Notes: generated by a model not told the origin, from the sequence alone. Counted from the stretch's first letter, positions 19,901 to 30,474 are shown. The stretch is 30,474 nt of DNA from Polysphondylium violaceum (GCA_000277445.1 AJWJ01000276.1:1-30474), one strand, 5' to 3'. A program made the numbers and translations.

Positions 19901-21484
19901 GAGGTATGGTTGTGATTTGATAATGTCCTCGACAAGGGTTTTGAGTTTGTCCACATCATAGCCTGTGGTGCACGACACAGAGATGATGGCTTGAATATTA
20001 CTAAATCTCTTTTGGAATCTTGATGCTACAGACTCGAGCACTGCATTGACTACATTCATGTTTTCAAAGTTATCGATATGGGTGCCTACAAGTACAATGG
20101 GAGAGTTGGGCGACACACTTACAATACTGTGTAACCAATATTCAATGTTTGAAAAATTGTCGTTATTCAAATCCCATACGACAATATAGATTGATCTTTC
20201 TGAATCAAACAATTGATTGGTGGCAAAATAAACATCTTGATTGGCTATATCCCATGTAGTTAGAGTGATTACTCTTCTCCTTTTATCGTCTTCATCAAAA
20301 ACTGCATCAAAATCATATTGTTCAATTTCAATACCTAAATCACCTGTACTAGGTGTTGCAGTACTACTAGCTGTTTTCTTTTTCTTTCCTTTAATACATT
20401 GTACAACTGATGATTTACCAACTCCAGCTATATTTATATGTTTTTGTTAGTAATGTATAATCAATAATACAATCAATAATAATTAATACATACGATCACC
20501 TAAAACTACCAATTTTGAACGAAGACATGGTCTAGCACCAGTTTCGAGTTCTCTAAGAAAGGCTACGATATCTTTGAGACCTTTTGATACAATGGTTGAT
20601 GGTGGAGTTATAATTGGATTTGATTTTATGTTGAGGGTCTTTAAATTGGGGATCAATGAAATGGAAGTGGGAAGCAATGTCAACTTGTTATTATTTACAG
20701 AGAGAACTTCGAGTTTGGTTAATCTATCCAAAGAGCACAAAGAAACCAAATGGTTATTATCTGCCTCGAGTCTTTTTAAATTGACCAAATCACCGATGGA
20801 TTGGGGTAAGCTGATGAGACGATTATTGTCGAGGACGAGCACCTGAAGTTGTTGGAGTTTACCGATATCTTCGCTAAGGGTTTTAATGTTGTGATGTGTG
20901 AGTACGAGCTTTTGTAGCCATACGAGATTGTAAATGGTGGGAGGGAGAGCTACGAGTTGAGTAAAAGAGAGTTGGAACTCAATTTCAACTTGACTAACCT
21001 CATTGGCTTGTTGTTGTGCTTGTTGCTGCTGTAATTGACTTGCTCCACCCTGCTGTATTGTATTGTTTCCACTGGTGCTGATTGGTGTATTGCTACTGCT
21101 GCTACTGCTGTTACTGCTATATCCTGTGTTATTTAAATTGCTCGATGTACTAGCAATGCCGCTGCTGCTTGTACCTGTATTGGTTCCCACACTATTTCCA
21201 CTTGATCTTAGATTTGTGTTGAGATTAAAACTCATGGTTGACACTGTGTGATTCAAAATAGCCAATCCACCGCCGACAGCCGACGAGGGTCCTGAGCCCA
21301 AACTAATATTGTGTTGCTGCATCAATGGGACCATCTCTTCTGGAGTTAGATAGCTTCCATCTTTTTTCTTTAACAAGTTTTTGTTTAAAAATTGTTGAAT
21401 ATATCGTTCCGATCTCTTGAAGGCCTCATCTTTTGTAGCTGTAAATTGGTAATCCTGGAATTTAATTTGTTTTGATTTTTGCAT
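13902..21484 (-). CDS. gbpC: GbpC: Roco protein, cGMP target with kinase and RasGEF domains
   Basis: Three exons (20494-21484, 19017-20427, 13902-18936) with 66- and 80-nt GT-AG introns give 2478 residues. Order: Gln/Ser/Asn-rich leader; about five leucine-rich repeats (167-300); Roc GTPase with P-loop GDPGVGKSS (about 329-337) and THID base-recognition motif; COR (to about 800); TKL-type kinase (about 878-1155) with Lys903, HRDLKSPN (Asp1011) and DFG (Asp1034); RasGEF-N (about 1365); DEP (about 1546-1640); RasGEF/CDC25 (about 1642-1866); cyclic-nucleotide-binding domain 1 (about 1946-2036); GRAM (about 2200-2266); cyclic-nucleotide-binding domain 2 (about 2339-2446). This exact order defines Dictyostelium GbpC, the high-affinity cGMP target that promotes myosin filament formation in chemotaxis. 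In the known model cGMP drives the RasGEF, which loads Roc, which activates the kinase. All catalytic kinase motifs are present. The Roc DxxG equivalent is WDIANQ, and neither nucleotide pocket shows the canonical Arg. Confidence 0.95.
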
Positions 21485-22109
21485 TTATTATTGTTATATA
21501 TATAAATTATTTACGACAACGACTAAGACTATTTAACAACTCCTTATTATTACTACGACTACTATTATTTACTATTACTACTACTACTTTCCTTTGTATG
21601 GGTAGGTAGTATTATTTTTTTTTCTATATATAAATTAAAATACAAATATACGGTGTTTTTGTTTCTATAAATAAATATCTAAACAAACGTACGATGTGCT
21701 TGTTTTGATGGTGTGTGATGGTGATGGTGATTTGTGTGTGTGATGTGTGTATATACTACAAAGATAAATATATATAATTATGTGTGTGTGTGAACAAAAA
21801 AAAAACAGGTGACTCTTGTTTTGGAGGTTACTGAATTTTATCAATAATCACACAAGAACAAAATTTTGATCAAAAAACACTCTTTGGGTGGGGGGAGGGC
21901 CCAAGGGTGAAAAGGTATAAATACTGTGTTATTATTACCTCGAGATAAGAATATATAAACAATATCTATCTCTTTTGTTTGTGTGTTTGTGTGTTGTTGA
22001 TGGATGTGTGTGTTTGATCAAAACAACAAAGCACAATAAGGGTGGTGTGGGTGATGATGAGTGAGTGTTGCTGTTTTGTTTAAAACTTTGGGTGGGTGGC
22101 AAGGGATTT

Positions 22110-22167
22110 GTTTTTTTTTTTTTTTTTTTTTAGTTAAAAATTTAATTTTTTTTTTTTTTTTTTTTTT
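22110..22167. repeat. Paired long poly-T tracts
   Basis: Two T homopolymers of about 22 bases each are separated by a short AT-rich linker. Such tracts are common in dictyostelid spacers and are prone to length change and assembly error. Confidence 0.8.
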
Positions 22168-22184
22168 ACTCAGGCCCAAACAAC

Positions 22185-22196
22185 CCTTGATCAAGG
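22185..22196. promoter_or_regulatory. 12-bp perfect palindrome upstream of gbpC
   Basis: CCTTGATCAAGG is its own reverse complement and lies about 700 bases upstream of the gbpC start. A related dyad, GATCCAA-GA-TTGGATC, follows at 22321-22336. Both could be dimeric factor sites; no known factor is assigned. Confidence 0.3.
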
Positions 22197-23004
22197 CATA
22201 AATGCATTTTTATCATTTATTTTTTTTGAAAATATTTTTGGTTTTTCAAAAAAAAAATTCAACAAAAACGTTGGGAATGTAAGCAGGAGGCAATTCAAAT
22301 GAATTTTGCATAAGTGATTTGATCCAAGATTGGATCTAATTCAACATTTCTGTCTATCTACAATACAATCTTATTTGTTTTCTATTTTTATTGTTTTATG
22401 ATACCATCTCAAAATTGTTTCCCACACCTCTCAAATTACCTTCCCCCACATTGTACTCGAGATTATTTTAAATATTTAGTGATCATGGTAATATGATATA
22501 GCTATTAAATAAATAAAAAGAGATAGCTATATAAATTATAATGTTACTCACAAATGGTATGCAGTTGATTTTATTGATGCGCAGAGTTATAACTAGGTCT
22601 ATTTCCATACAAGGGAGTTAATATCATTTTATTGATTGATTGCGGTTTCCTTTTCCCATATTTTATTTAATATTAAATGGAATTTTTAAATAGAGAATAT
22701 AATGATATATTCTAATTCATAAGTAACTTTAAAACAATAAATAAAAAAATAAAACATACTACCCATTCCCTCATTGTCATCTCTACTTGTAGATAATCAT
22801 AATTTGTAGGGGGAGTGAAAGTGGGTGAACAAATCTTTTTTTTTTCTACAACAAGGAGAGATTATCCCAACTTGTTTTTAAATCAATTGGGATCACAACC
22901 AGTTATTCCACTCTCGAGTAGTTAATAAATAATAAAAGAGTTTCTATATAAATTTATTATTATTTCCAGATAAATATACACCTGCTGGCAGGTGATTGAT
23001 TACA

Positions 23005-25113
23005 TTATATTTGATGGCCAATTCTTTTTTGTTTGTGAAAATGGAGTTGTTGGAGATCGATTTTATCAATGATGTTGATATTTTTTTTGAATTGAAATTC
23101 AGAGACAATTTCTTTTAAATACAAGGGTATTTTCAAGACACTGGAGTTGGGTGTCGAGAAAAGGGTTGGTATGAGGGGCTCGATGGCGTCGAGCAGGGGT
23201 AAGAGTTCGTTGAGAGACATGGTCTCGATGAAATATTTTACGAGAGAAAAGTTTTCACCCTTGATGATAGTGTTGAGAAAGTATTGAAAGTCATTGGAGA
23301 CAACATTCTTTCGGTAGAATGCAGGGTCTTGCAGAAACATGAGGTGCCAGCAGTTGGACTCGAGATGGAAGTCGAGAATGTGGTCAATATACTTGAGTTT
23401 GAGGTACTCGAGTATCTCGACATAGAGGTGCTTTTCGGCGAGGCTGGTGGCCTTGGACATAAAGGTGTAGATGTCAGACAGTGAGAGATTGATCACGTGC
23501 GAGAGGATTTCAGGGTCCTCGAGGTTTTCCAGTATCTGTTTGACAAAGGCCATGTTTTTGGTCTCGATGGCTTTTGTCATAATAGCCTCGTCCTCTATGA
23601 AGTCTATGGCGGCATGGGGCGATGCAGTCAGGTGGTGGAGGACGGCGTGTTGTCGGTGTTTGAGGGCGAGGTACACGCTGTCCATCACCTCGCTGACGTC
23701 GCTGGGGTTCATTACGCGCGTTTGAAAGTACTTTACATATTCTAGAGTGCCAATTTGGATTGCCACATCGTAGGCCAGTCGCAACACCTTGTTGTTTAGG
23801 CGCCCGACAAAGGTCTTGCACCAACTCAACTTGATCTCATGCACCTGTCTGTCGTCAACCTCAAACAGACAGCTCTCCAACACGTCTTGGTTATTCTTTA
23901 CCAGGAATTCAAAGTTTTCCAGTGGGTTGCATAGATTGGGTCCCGTGTAAAACAGTTTTTGCTCCTGTAGCAGACAAAGAATGCGTATATCGTCACTGGT
24001 GGTGTACACCACCATATCCTTTTGCCAGCCAAAGTAGTTGTCACTAAAACACTTGCAATACTCGATAAATTTGACCAACACGTCATACTGATTGATGGTG
24101 ATACTGTGGCCATTCAAGGAAATGTATATATTGAGCTTTTCGCTATAATATGTCGAGACAAACTGAAACAGCTCTAGCGATTTAAAAGCCAAATCAAAGT
24201 CGTTTAAATCCAACGCGAAGAATGGCAACTCTTTATACACGACAACATTGATATTATAAAACAAACAACTCGATACCTCTGTCTTGTCATTACCATTCTC
24301 TTTTATATAGAGATCATAGTTTATCGATGGCGATACATTACATATCCATGTAAATAATTTAATCTTTTTTTCCTTTTCTTTTTCTATTATCATCTGTTTA
24401 TTATTATTACTAGTATTACTATTATCTATTTCTTCATCATCGTTGTTGTCTAGATTGGCTAGTAGGTATATTACAAATTCAATGTCTGACCAATTACAAC
24501 ATTTTCTATAGTAGTCTTTGTTGTTTAAAAACATGTGATCTCGAATGAGATCTTTATAGAGTAATATCTTTATCTTTTGTGTATCGATAATGTATTGTAA
24601 ACTAAATACATCCAAAAATGTGATATGACCAGAGAATAGAGGAAATGTAGGATAATATTGTTTCAAAAGTGATATCCTCTTTTCACTAACACCAATATGC
24701 ATGATCCACTGATGCACCGTTGATTGCAAATAAGGTATCTGTAACAAATAATCAAATATTTCATCCAAAAGATTAGAATCTATTCGCTTCAATCTCTCTT
24801 TTTTCAACAATTGATATTTATCAATAGGTATATCTATCCAATCTCTATATGATATCTGTTTTTTATCATTACTATTACTACTATTACTATTACTGCTATT
24901 GTTGTACAATAATTTCAATTGTCTAAACTTTTCTCTGACGAGGAAATCTTTGCCTGTGTTTAAAACGTTTATAAAATTCATTTCGTCAAACGACTGATAG
25001 ATGGCGCCATTGTAAAACAGATGAAAACCTTTTCGACTCGGTCCTAAAAACAAGGAAAATACCAGATTTCTAATATACACATTTCTATAAATTTTGAAAA
25101 ATAAATCCATCAT
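23005..25113 (-). CDS. Dictyostelid-specific ankyrin-like family protein
   Basis: Intronless, 702 residues, starting at a tandem ATG ATG. The N-terminus (FFKIYRNVYIRNLVFSLFL) has the short helix seen at the start of large dictyostelid-specific families that combine an F-box-like or basic start motif with degenerate ankyrin or helical repeats. The rest is a chain of amphipathic helices with pairs such as AIETKNMAFVKQILENL and IIKGENFSLVKYFIETM, which resemble divergent ankyrin units; no run is close to the ankyrin consensus. Low-complexity Asn/Ser runs are at about residues 72-85 and 230-240. There is no signal peptide or membrane segment. Molecular function is unknown; a role in protein-protein contact is inference. 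The codon use of its 3' half is more GC-rich than that of its 5' half. Confidence 0.8.
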   Translation of the reverse strand: MMDLFFKIYRNVYIRNLVFSLFLGPSRKGFHLFYNGAIYQSFDEMNFINVLNTGKDFLVREKFRQLKLLYNNSSNSNSSNSNDKKQISYRDWIDIPIDKYQLLKKERLKRIDSNLLDEIFDYLLQIPYLQSTVHQWIMHIGVSEKRISLLKQYYPTFPLFSGHITFLDVFSLQYIIDTQKIKILLYKDLIRDHMFLNNKDYYRKCCNWSDIEFVIYLLANLDNNDDEEIDNSNTSNNNKQMIIEKEKEKKIKLFTWICNVSPSINYDLYIKENGNDKTEVSSCLFYNINVVVYKELPFFALDLNDFDLAFKSLELFQFVSTYYSEKLNIYISLNGHSITINQYDVLVKFIEYCKCFSDNYFGWQKDMVVYTTSDDIRILCLLQEQKLFYTGPNLCNPLENFEFLVKNNQDVLESCLFEVDDRQVHEIKLSWCKTFVGRLNNKVLRLAYDVAIQIGTLEYVKYFQTRVMNPSDVSEVMDSVYLALKHRQHAVLHHLTASPHAAIDFIEDEAIMTKAIETKNMAFVKQILENLEDPEILSHVINLSLSDIYTFMSKATSLAEKHLYVEILEYLKLKYIDHILDFHLESNCWHLMFLQDPAFYRKNVVSNDFQYFLNTIIKGENFSLVKYFIETMSLNELLPLLDAIEPLIPTLFSTPNSSVLKIPLYLKEIVSEFQFKKNINIIDKIDLQQLHFHKQKRIGHQI

Positions 25114-25696
25114 ATGTCATTTATTTCCAATTTATCTTTTTTATGTATACACACACATAGACACACACAACAAATACACACGTAGTCAACAATAGAAAAA
25201 AGTGAAAAAGAAAAAGCAAGCAATTTTTACTTGAATTCAACAAAAGTGAAAAAAAAAAAAGCGTTAAAATATTTTACACCTAACCTAACACGGAATATAA
25301 TTCATTTTAGACATAAACAAACATTATTTGAAATTGAAGAAAGGGAAAAAAAAATTAAAAATCTTTACAAAAAAAAAAAACTTTCCCAAATATGTAAATT
25401 CAATCACACTATTGGTGATTTTGACACTTTTTGGCATATTTTTGATTGTGTCATACATACTAGGTTATAATAATAAATAGAGGCAAGTATTATTTTTTGA
25501 TAGGGGGATGTTTATTTATTTCATTGGGGTTTAAATATAAATATAAATAGAGTACACAATACAATACAAAAAGGATAAAATATAAGGACAGATCAGTATT
25601 TGAATTTGAATTTGATGATAAATATGGGGTGTGGTGTGAGTTGATACTTTTTTTTTCTTTTTTCAATAAATATAACTATATATGGAATGGTGGGTG
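25114..25696. other. Spacer between ankyrin-like and RhoGAP genes
   Basis: This 583-base region of A and T runs is expected to contain the promoter of the ankyrin-like gene and the 3' UTR of the RhoGAP gene. A Lys-rich plus-strand frame at 25231-25470 lacks an ATG start and comes from A runs; I do not consider it a gene. Several TTTATT motifs (AATAAA on the minus strand) near 25510-25550 could serve the RhoGAP transcript. Confidence 0.55.
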
Positions 25697-28391
25697 TTAG
25701 ACATTTGTGGAACTAGACACATTTAGCATTTTTTTAATTTCATCGAGATCCTCGTTGATCACTTTCTTCCAAGATATACTCTTTTGTCTGATTTTTTGAG
25801 ATTTTTCCAAACAGTTGTAGAGACTGTCGTATTTCTGTTGCAATTGTTCCTTGTCTTTGCCCTCGATGATCTTTTTCTTGGGGTTGTTTGTAAAGGCTTC
25901 AAATTCTTCAGAGAGAGAGTTTTTGCAGGCACAGAGCTCTTCGTGGCTTTTCTTGTACTCTTCGTAACGGTTGACGAGCGTCTCAATGTTGATTGGGATG
26001 ATGCCAATGTCTTGCACCGATTTGGCCGCGCCGCCAATAATGGTCAAGAGGGCCTTGATCTCGGGGTCGGCGACGAGCTGGGCTTTTTGGGCCTCGAGCT
26101 GTTTCATGTGGGCCACGAGCTTGTCTTTGTTTTTCTGCAATTGGGCGCCATCCTTTTCGTTCTCGGTGACCTTGACACGGGCCGACTCCATTTCCAAGAG
26201 GAACTTCTTTTTCTTGGAGATGTTGGAGTTGGATTTGGTACGGATGAGCATCGAGGACGAGGGTGACTGGGTCATGACCTCGACGTACGAGGCGGGGAAC
26301 TTGCCCGTCTTGCCCTGGTACTCGCCGGTCCACCAGCCGTCAGAACCCTGCTGGGTGACCTTGATGACAACGCCCTTGGCAAAGACGAGGTCCTTGTCGT
26401 CGTCGTCGGCGTTTTCGGTGCCCTCATAGTCGTAGAGGGTGCGTGCGAGGATCTTTTGCTCGGGTACCTCCTTGTCGCCAAAGATATACTGGTAGTCACG
26501 GATGAGCGAGAGGGTGAGTGCGTTGATGATGGGTGTGTCCTCGACGAGGGTCTGGACGTTTTCGCTGCCGGCCTGGGTCTGCTTTTCCTTGATGAGGTTA
26601 GGTCCAAATACGGTGGACAGATTGTGGATCATCATCTTGTTGTTGGCCGAGTGCGTGGCAACCTTGCCGAGAAACTGCATCAAGTGGGAGAGGACGGCAT
26701 AGTTGGCGGCTGGCAGGCTCTTGACCAAGTGTTTGATGAGCTTGATACGCGAGGGGAAGTCGTCGACCGACTGTGCGGCGATAAAGTTGTTGTACTTTTC
26801 AAATGTAAGTATGGGGTCGGGCAACTCACGTAGATACAACTTTAACAGACCAGCGATGGCGTGGGGGTCCGATTCGGTGGACAAGTCGACCTTTTCGCCC
26901 TTGTCATACTTAGCCTTCCACTGCTCAATGGTGAGAACCGATCCACTGAGACGAAAGATACCGACAGTGTCCATTGCCTTCTTTTCAATGTATTCTATAG
27001 TTTGAGATACAATCAACGGTATATCCATACCGGGCAACACTGCTCTATCCAATGGTTGACCAAACACCAATTTCGACTTGAATCTACTATTGTTGGGAGT
27101 TGTACTAGGTGTATTGGGTCCACTTGTTGCTGCATCCAACACAAATGGTTGAATTAACCAAGACTTTAATTCTGCATCACTATCAAACTTTAATAAATAA
27201 CTACCTGGATGAGTATGAGTTGAAGATGATGCTGTGCTATGATGTGATTGGTTCGATACCTTTGGTATCAATTCAATTCTAATATCTTTACCCTATAGTA
27301 ATAGTAGTAGTTGTATTAATATATACATCTATTATCTATACAATATAAAACATGATGATAAATACTTGATTGGCTAATCTAATAAAGTGATCTTTATAAT
27401 TAATGATACCAGATGCCTTTGTACTATTTGGTGTTTTGTAGTAATATAAATGTTTATCTGTGAGTTTAAAGTATCTAGAGTTCCATGCCTTCTTTCTATT
27501 TTGTTTCTTGAGGAACCCTTCTCTCAATGGATTGATAATTGATTTGGCAGGGATATCTAAATTGAGTCCATGTATATTGTCATCATCGTCATCATCACTT
27601 TCATGATCCAACTGCAATGTATCCTCTGATATTGAGTTTGGATCATTTATATCTTTTAATATAAATGGTAAAGATGTATCAACATTGAGTACTTTAATAT
27701 TATTATGAAGGTCCAATTCTATATAGATATGTATGTGTAGATAGATGTTAGATGTGGTCCTAGCTCTACAAATAACGCTATACTATACTATACCTCTTGA
27801 GGAGTTATATAATCTGTAGTCAGAGTTGTCAGACAGGGATTTAAATTTACACAGGATCAAGTCCATCAGATTCGAGAGGGGCTTGGTTACGTCTACAATG
27901 AGGCTTTGTGATTGATATCTGTCGTATACTTTAACCAATTGATACTTCTTTTTCAACTCTAAAACTACATCGATGGCAGACAAAGGGTAGGATGTGAGCT
28001 TGTCGTTATCATCCATCCACTTTAATTTCTTGTTGTTCATGATGCCACCAGAAGATGATCGTGAGAGCGATGCTGCAGAATCTGATGATCCGTCTCCCAC
28101 ACTGCCTGCCAATGATGTCTCTTGATTGATTGCTGTGTTGCTTACTCCTGTCGATGAGTTTGGGTCTATGTATGTGATTTGGAGACAATACTGCTCAGGT
28201 TTCTGCATGTTTTGTTTGGATGTAATGTATTGGATAGCTTCACGAATGGTGATATTGTAGTCATTAAATCTCATAATCTTGTATTTCATTGAGCTGCCCG
28301 GTGGAAAACCTATCTTGAGTCCATAGGTTTGGTAATTGCCACCAGTGGGTTGCAAAGCCCCCTGATTCGATGTTGTTGATTGTGATTGCAT
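25697..28391 (-). CDS. RhoGAP with talin-like head, PH and SH3 domains
   Basis: Three exons (27794-28391, 27366-27718, 25697-27292) with GT-AG introns of 75 and 73 nt give 848 residues. Residues 22-185 look like the paired ubiquitin-like F0/F1 modules of a talin head: LKIGFPPGSS, a WMDDNDKLTSYPL strand, then QSLIVDVTKPLSNLMDLIL. A Ser-rich loop sits between. A PH domain (about 260-365: LREGFLKKQNRKKAWNSRYF) crosses the second splice. RhoGAP (about 393-565) keeps the arginine finger in GIFRLSG (Arg431), the LKLYLRELPDPIL helix and the Asn of NLSTVFGPNLI, so it should be active on Rho/Rac GTPases. SH3 (about 595-658) keeps TLYDYE, WW and FPASYVEVM. The last 170 residues are helical, probably coiled coil. 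A role in Rac control at membrane-actin sites is inference. The middle of exon 3 is strikingly GC-rich. Confidence 0.93.
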
Positions 28392-28699
28392 CCCTATATC
28401 AATATGTAGCTTTTCTGTAGTATATAACTCTTACACTAGATCTACTACAATATATATCTCTATCTAAATCTATATCTCTATATCTTCTCTTGAATATCTA
28501 ATTATCTCTTCGCGCTAAAATAAATAAAATTAAAAAAAAAAAAAGTTCATTTTTGGGCAATTTTTCAAATTTTTTTTATTTTATTTTTTTTCCAAAGGTT
28601 ATTTTCCATTTTAGATATGGACAAAACACACACAATGTCATTTCCATTTTCAGCCAGTGCAATCACAATGCAATCAGAATCCAAATCCAATCATAATAA
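28392..28699. promoter_or_regulatory. Spacer Vps33 3' end / RhoGAP promoter
   Basis: This 308-base spacer separates two minus-strand genes in tandem. It has TATATCTCTATCT-type repeats at about 28450-28485, A and T runs at about 28530-28590, and repeated CAATCA/AATCCAA words before the Vps33 stop. It should hold the RhoGAP promoter. No gene is seen. Confidence 0.5.
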
Positions 28700-30474
28700 T
28701 TAATTGTCAGGGGTTAGTTTTTCAATGAAATTGTCAATCATTTGGTTGCCGTTGATGAGCTTGGTGGTGAGAATGATGAAATCACGATTTGCTTGATCTT
28801 GACGACTGAGGAAACGAAGGGCTGAGATTTCAGAGAATGTGACACCGCCAATAAAGTAGACGAGGGTGATTGGTTTTCTGTCGGACTTGACGTTGGTGGT
28901 GGCGCCCTGAGGAAGAGGCTGGATCTCTTCGAAAGTGGGGCCGGGCAACAGACGCATGACCTCCTCGATCGAACGCCAGCCCGAGGGACGGATGGCGTGT
29001 TGGATGAGACGCACAGAGAGGGGGGCATAGCCCGAATAGGTGTAGGCAATGTCAGAGGGATTCGACTCGTTGAGGTCCTCGATGATGAGATTGAGCTCCT
29101 TACGAATAACATTAAAGGTGGGCTTGGGGTCTGATTTACGGATGAGGCCGAGCTTTTCAAGATTGTAAAAGGTCAGGATCTGCTCAGTGCCGTAGGTCTG
29201 GATGATCTCTCGTTTGATAAACTCGAGGTACTTGGGCTTGATGCCGTTGTTGGTCGAGTTGTAGAGAATGAGCAGACGGATGACCTTGTAGATCGAGTCT
29301 TTTTTGTTGATCGACTCTTCGAGGTATCGCTCGACGGCTTCGAGGTTGACGCCGGCCAGGAGGTTTTGTTCGGCCTCGATGCCCTTCATAAATGACGACG
29401 ACTTGGTGATGTCGAGGATCTCTTCGGTGATGCAAGTGTGGATACGGAGTGAGTTGTGCTCCATTTGGTACGAGGCCAGCTTTTTCATGTGGTCTCTGAT
29501 GGCGGTGATGGATTGCGTCGATTTGAACTTTTTGTAATACTCGTCAATGTCCTTGGCCTTTTTGTTGAGCAGGCCGCAGAGGATCGAAAAGTTGGTGTCT
29601 CGAATCTCACTGTAGACCTTGTCGTTTGAGTGCAAAGGAAAGGGCACCTTTTTGCCCGAGGGCGGGATTGCCTTACCGGTGCTCTGTGCCTGCTGTTGCT
29701 GTTGTTGCGAGGGGTTGACAATGGTCTCGTCCAAAAAGATGGCGTTGTTTTTGATGCTGTATATCTCGTCAATGAGGCCTTCGTAGGTCAACTGTGTGCA
29801 CATGGGTGTCACCGTGTCGATGTCACGGTCAATCAAGATCAGCGAGTCAATCTCGGGGGGCACGGTAAACTCCTCGCCCATCTCTTTACGCATTCTCGTG
29901 ATCATATCCATCACCAAACGCGAGCACTGGCCCTTTCCCTTGACGACGGGGATGGTGCCAAACATGGCCTGAAACTTCATCAGCGACTTGGCCACGTAAA
30001 ACAGCGAGGTTCTGTCGCCGTCCAACAAATACTCTTTATAGCTGTTGCCCAGCTCCAGCGATAAGACATCCTCATCAAATGGCACAATGTCCAATGGAAA
30101 CTCATGTATAGTAAAATTGCCCAACACACCCTCCTCCTCCAACACCCTTGAGCACAAAATCGTGCCTCTGGGCACAAAAACAAGGGAATACTCTTTCTTG
30201 AGTCCATCCATAGCGTGTTGCTTGACTTGATCTGTAATTATATGCATATACTTTATATCTGGTGTCACAATATAGACTACATTCTTGCAGTTTGTCTCTA
30301 ATGGTCCCCTCTTTAGTGGGAATATCTGTTCTGCTCCTTGGCTCTGTGGTGGATAAAGTGTGTTGGTTAATATCCTGCCTGTGCGTATCTACCAATCAAT
30401 GCCAAGATATCTATCTTACCTGTAAATATTGAGGGTCAGCAATTAAATTTAAAAAGCCCATTAACTTGGGGTCC
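28700..30474 (-). CDS. vps33: Vps33, Sec1/Munc18-family tethering subunit (N-terminus missing)
   Basis: A long exon (28700-30343) and the 3' end of an earlier exon (30420-30474) give 566 complete codons plus a split one; the first exon(s) lie beyond the window. The product matches Vps33A of the Sec1/Munc18 family throughout: DSLILIDRDIDTVTPM, QLTYEGLIDEIY, REIIQTYGTEQILTFYNLEK, YVYSGYAPLS-type and GGVTFSEISALRFLS motifs. Vps33 binds SNAREs in the HOPS and CORVET complexes and drives fusion with endosomes and lysosomes. The intron 30344-30419 (76 nt, GTAAGA...CCACAG) is preferred over a 31-nt alternative ending at 30389, because only the 76-nt version keeps the spacing between LIAD and the IFPLK segment seen in animal Vps33A. 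A Gln run (QQQQQQ) lies in the middle loop. Codon use in the centre is GC-rich. Confidence 0.95.

Larger units (their letters stand above)
21485..23004. other. Long low-complexity region upstream of gbpC
   Basis: About 1.5 kb holds no convincing gene on either strand. It contains GTGTGT tracts (about 21700-21790 and 21975-22015), a G-rich block GGGTGGGGGGAGGGCCCAAG (about 21888-21907) followed by GTATAAATAC (21915-21924), two long T runs (about 22110-22131 and 22146-22167), a 12-bp palindrome CCTTGATCAAGG (22185-22196), and an inverted repeat GATCCAA/TTGGATC (22321-22336). The left part should include the gbpC promoter and 5' UTR; the right end should include the 3' UTR of the gene ending at 23005. 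Confidence 0.55.

Noticed and set aside
25231-25470. 79-codon Lys-rich plus-strand frame
   Set aside because: No ATG start; it arises from A-rich spacer DNA.
25784-26429. Two long plus-strand frames opposite the RhoGAP/SH3 exon
   Set aside because: Antisense shadows of the GC-rich coding strand; the compositions are hydrophobic or Arg-rich with no family match.
29630-30064. 144-codon plus-strand frame opposite Vps33
   Set aside because: Antisense of a strongly conserved Vps33 region; no independent evidence.

Overview
The window looks like chromosomal DNA from a social amoeba (dictyostelid). Supporting signs are very AT-rich spacers with long A and T runs, short (about 60-90 nt) GT-AG introns, runs of Gln, Asn, Ser and Thr inside otherwise conserved proteins, and a nearly complete gbpC gene, the Roco-family cGMP target known from Dictyostelium. 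Coding DNA is less AT-biased than in D. discoideum, so a relative such as Cavenderia, Heterostelium or Polysphondylium is my inference. I find no bacterial-type operon, rRNA, tRNA or CRISPR array.

Layout from left to right: (1) 1-2553, minus, the 5' two exons of a large secreted or surface protein that runs off the left edge (ComC-like, tentative). (2) 2554-4354, a spacer with decayed coding-like DNA. (3) 4355-4874, minus, a SAYSvFN membrane protein, divergent from a small TIM chaperone at 5137-5388. (4) 5611-7040, minus, the peroxisomal RING ligase PEX2. (5) 7521-8825, minus, transcription factor TFIIS in five exons, ending in a 12-nt exon. (6) 8826-9734, a spacer with a short reverse transcriptase fossil. 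(7) 9735-10938, plus, proteasome deubiquitinase Rpn11/PSMD14. (8) 11529-13358, plus, a uracil-DNA glycosylase with a long Gln/Asn-rich leader, an Asn-rich insert in the catalytic domain and an altered active-site motif. (9) 13902-21484, minus, GbpC (LRR-Roc-COR-kinase-DEP-RasGEF-cNB-GRAM-cNB) in three exons. (10) 21485-23004, a long low-complexity upstream region. (11) 23005-25113, minus, a dictyostelid ankyrin-like family protein. (12) 25697-28391, minus, a RhoGAP with a talin-like ubiquitin-fold head, PH, RhoGAP, SH3 and a helical tail. (13) 28700 to the right edge, minus, Vps33, missing its N-terminus.

Most genes are housekeeping: protein import into mitochondria and peroxisomes, transcript elongation, proteasome, DNA repair and vesicle tethering. 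Two are signalling proteins of the chemotaxis/actin kind (GbpC and the RhoGAP). Nothing suggests that the genes form one pathway; neighbours seem to share only divergent spacers. I did not find a clear new multi-gene system. The most unusual points are the glycosylase active site, the talin-head/RhoGAP architecture, the GbpC nucleotide-binding motifs, several unannotated small reading frames, and coding-like relics in the spacers. All splice sites were placed by eye from GT-AG signals, reading phase and similarity to known families.
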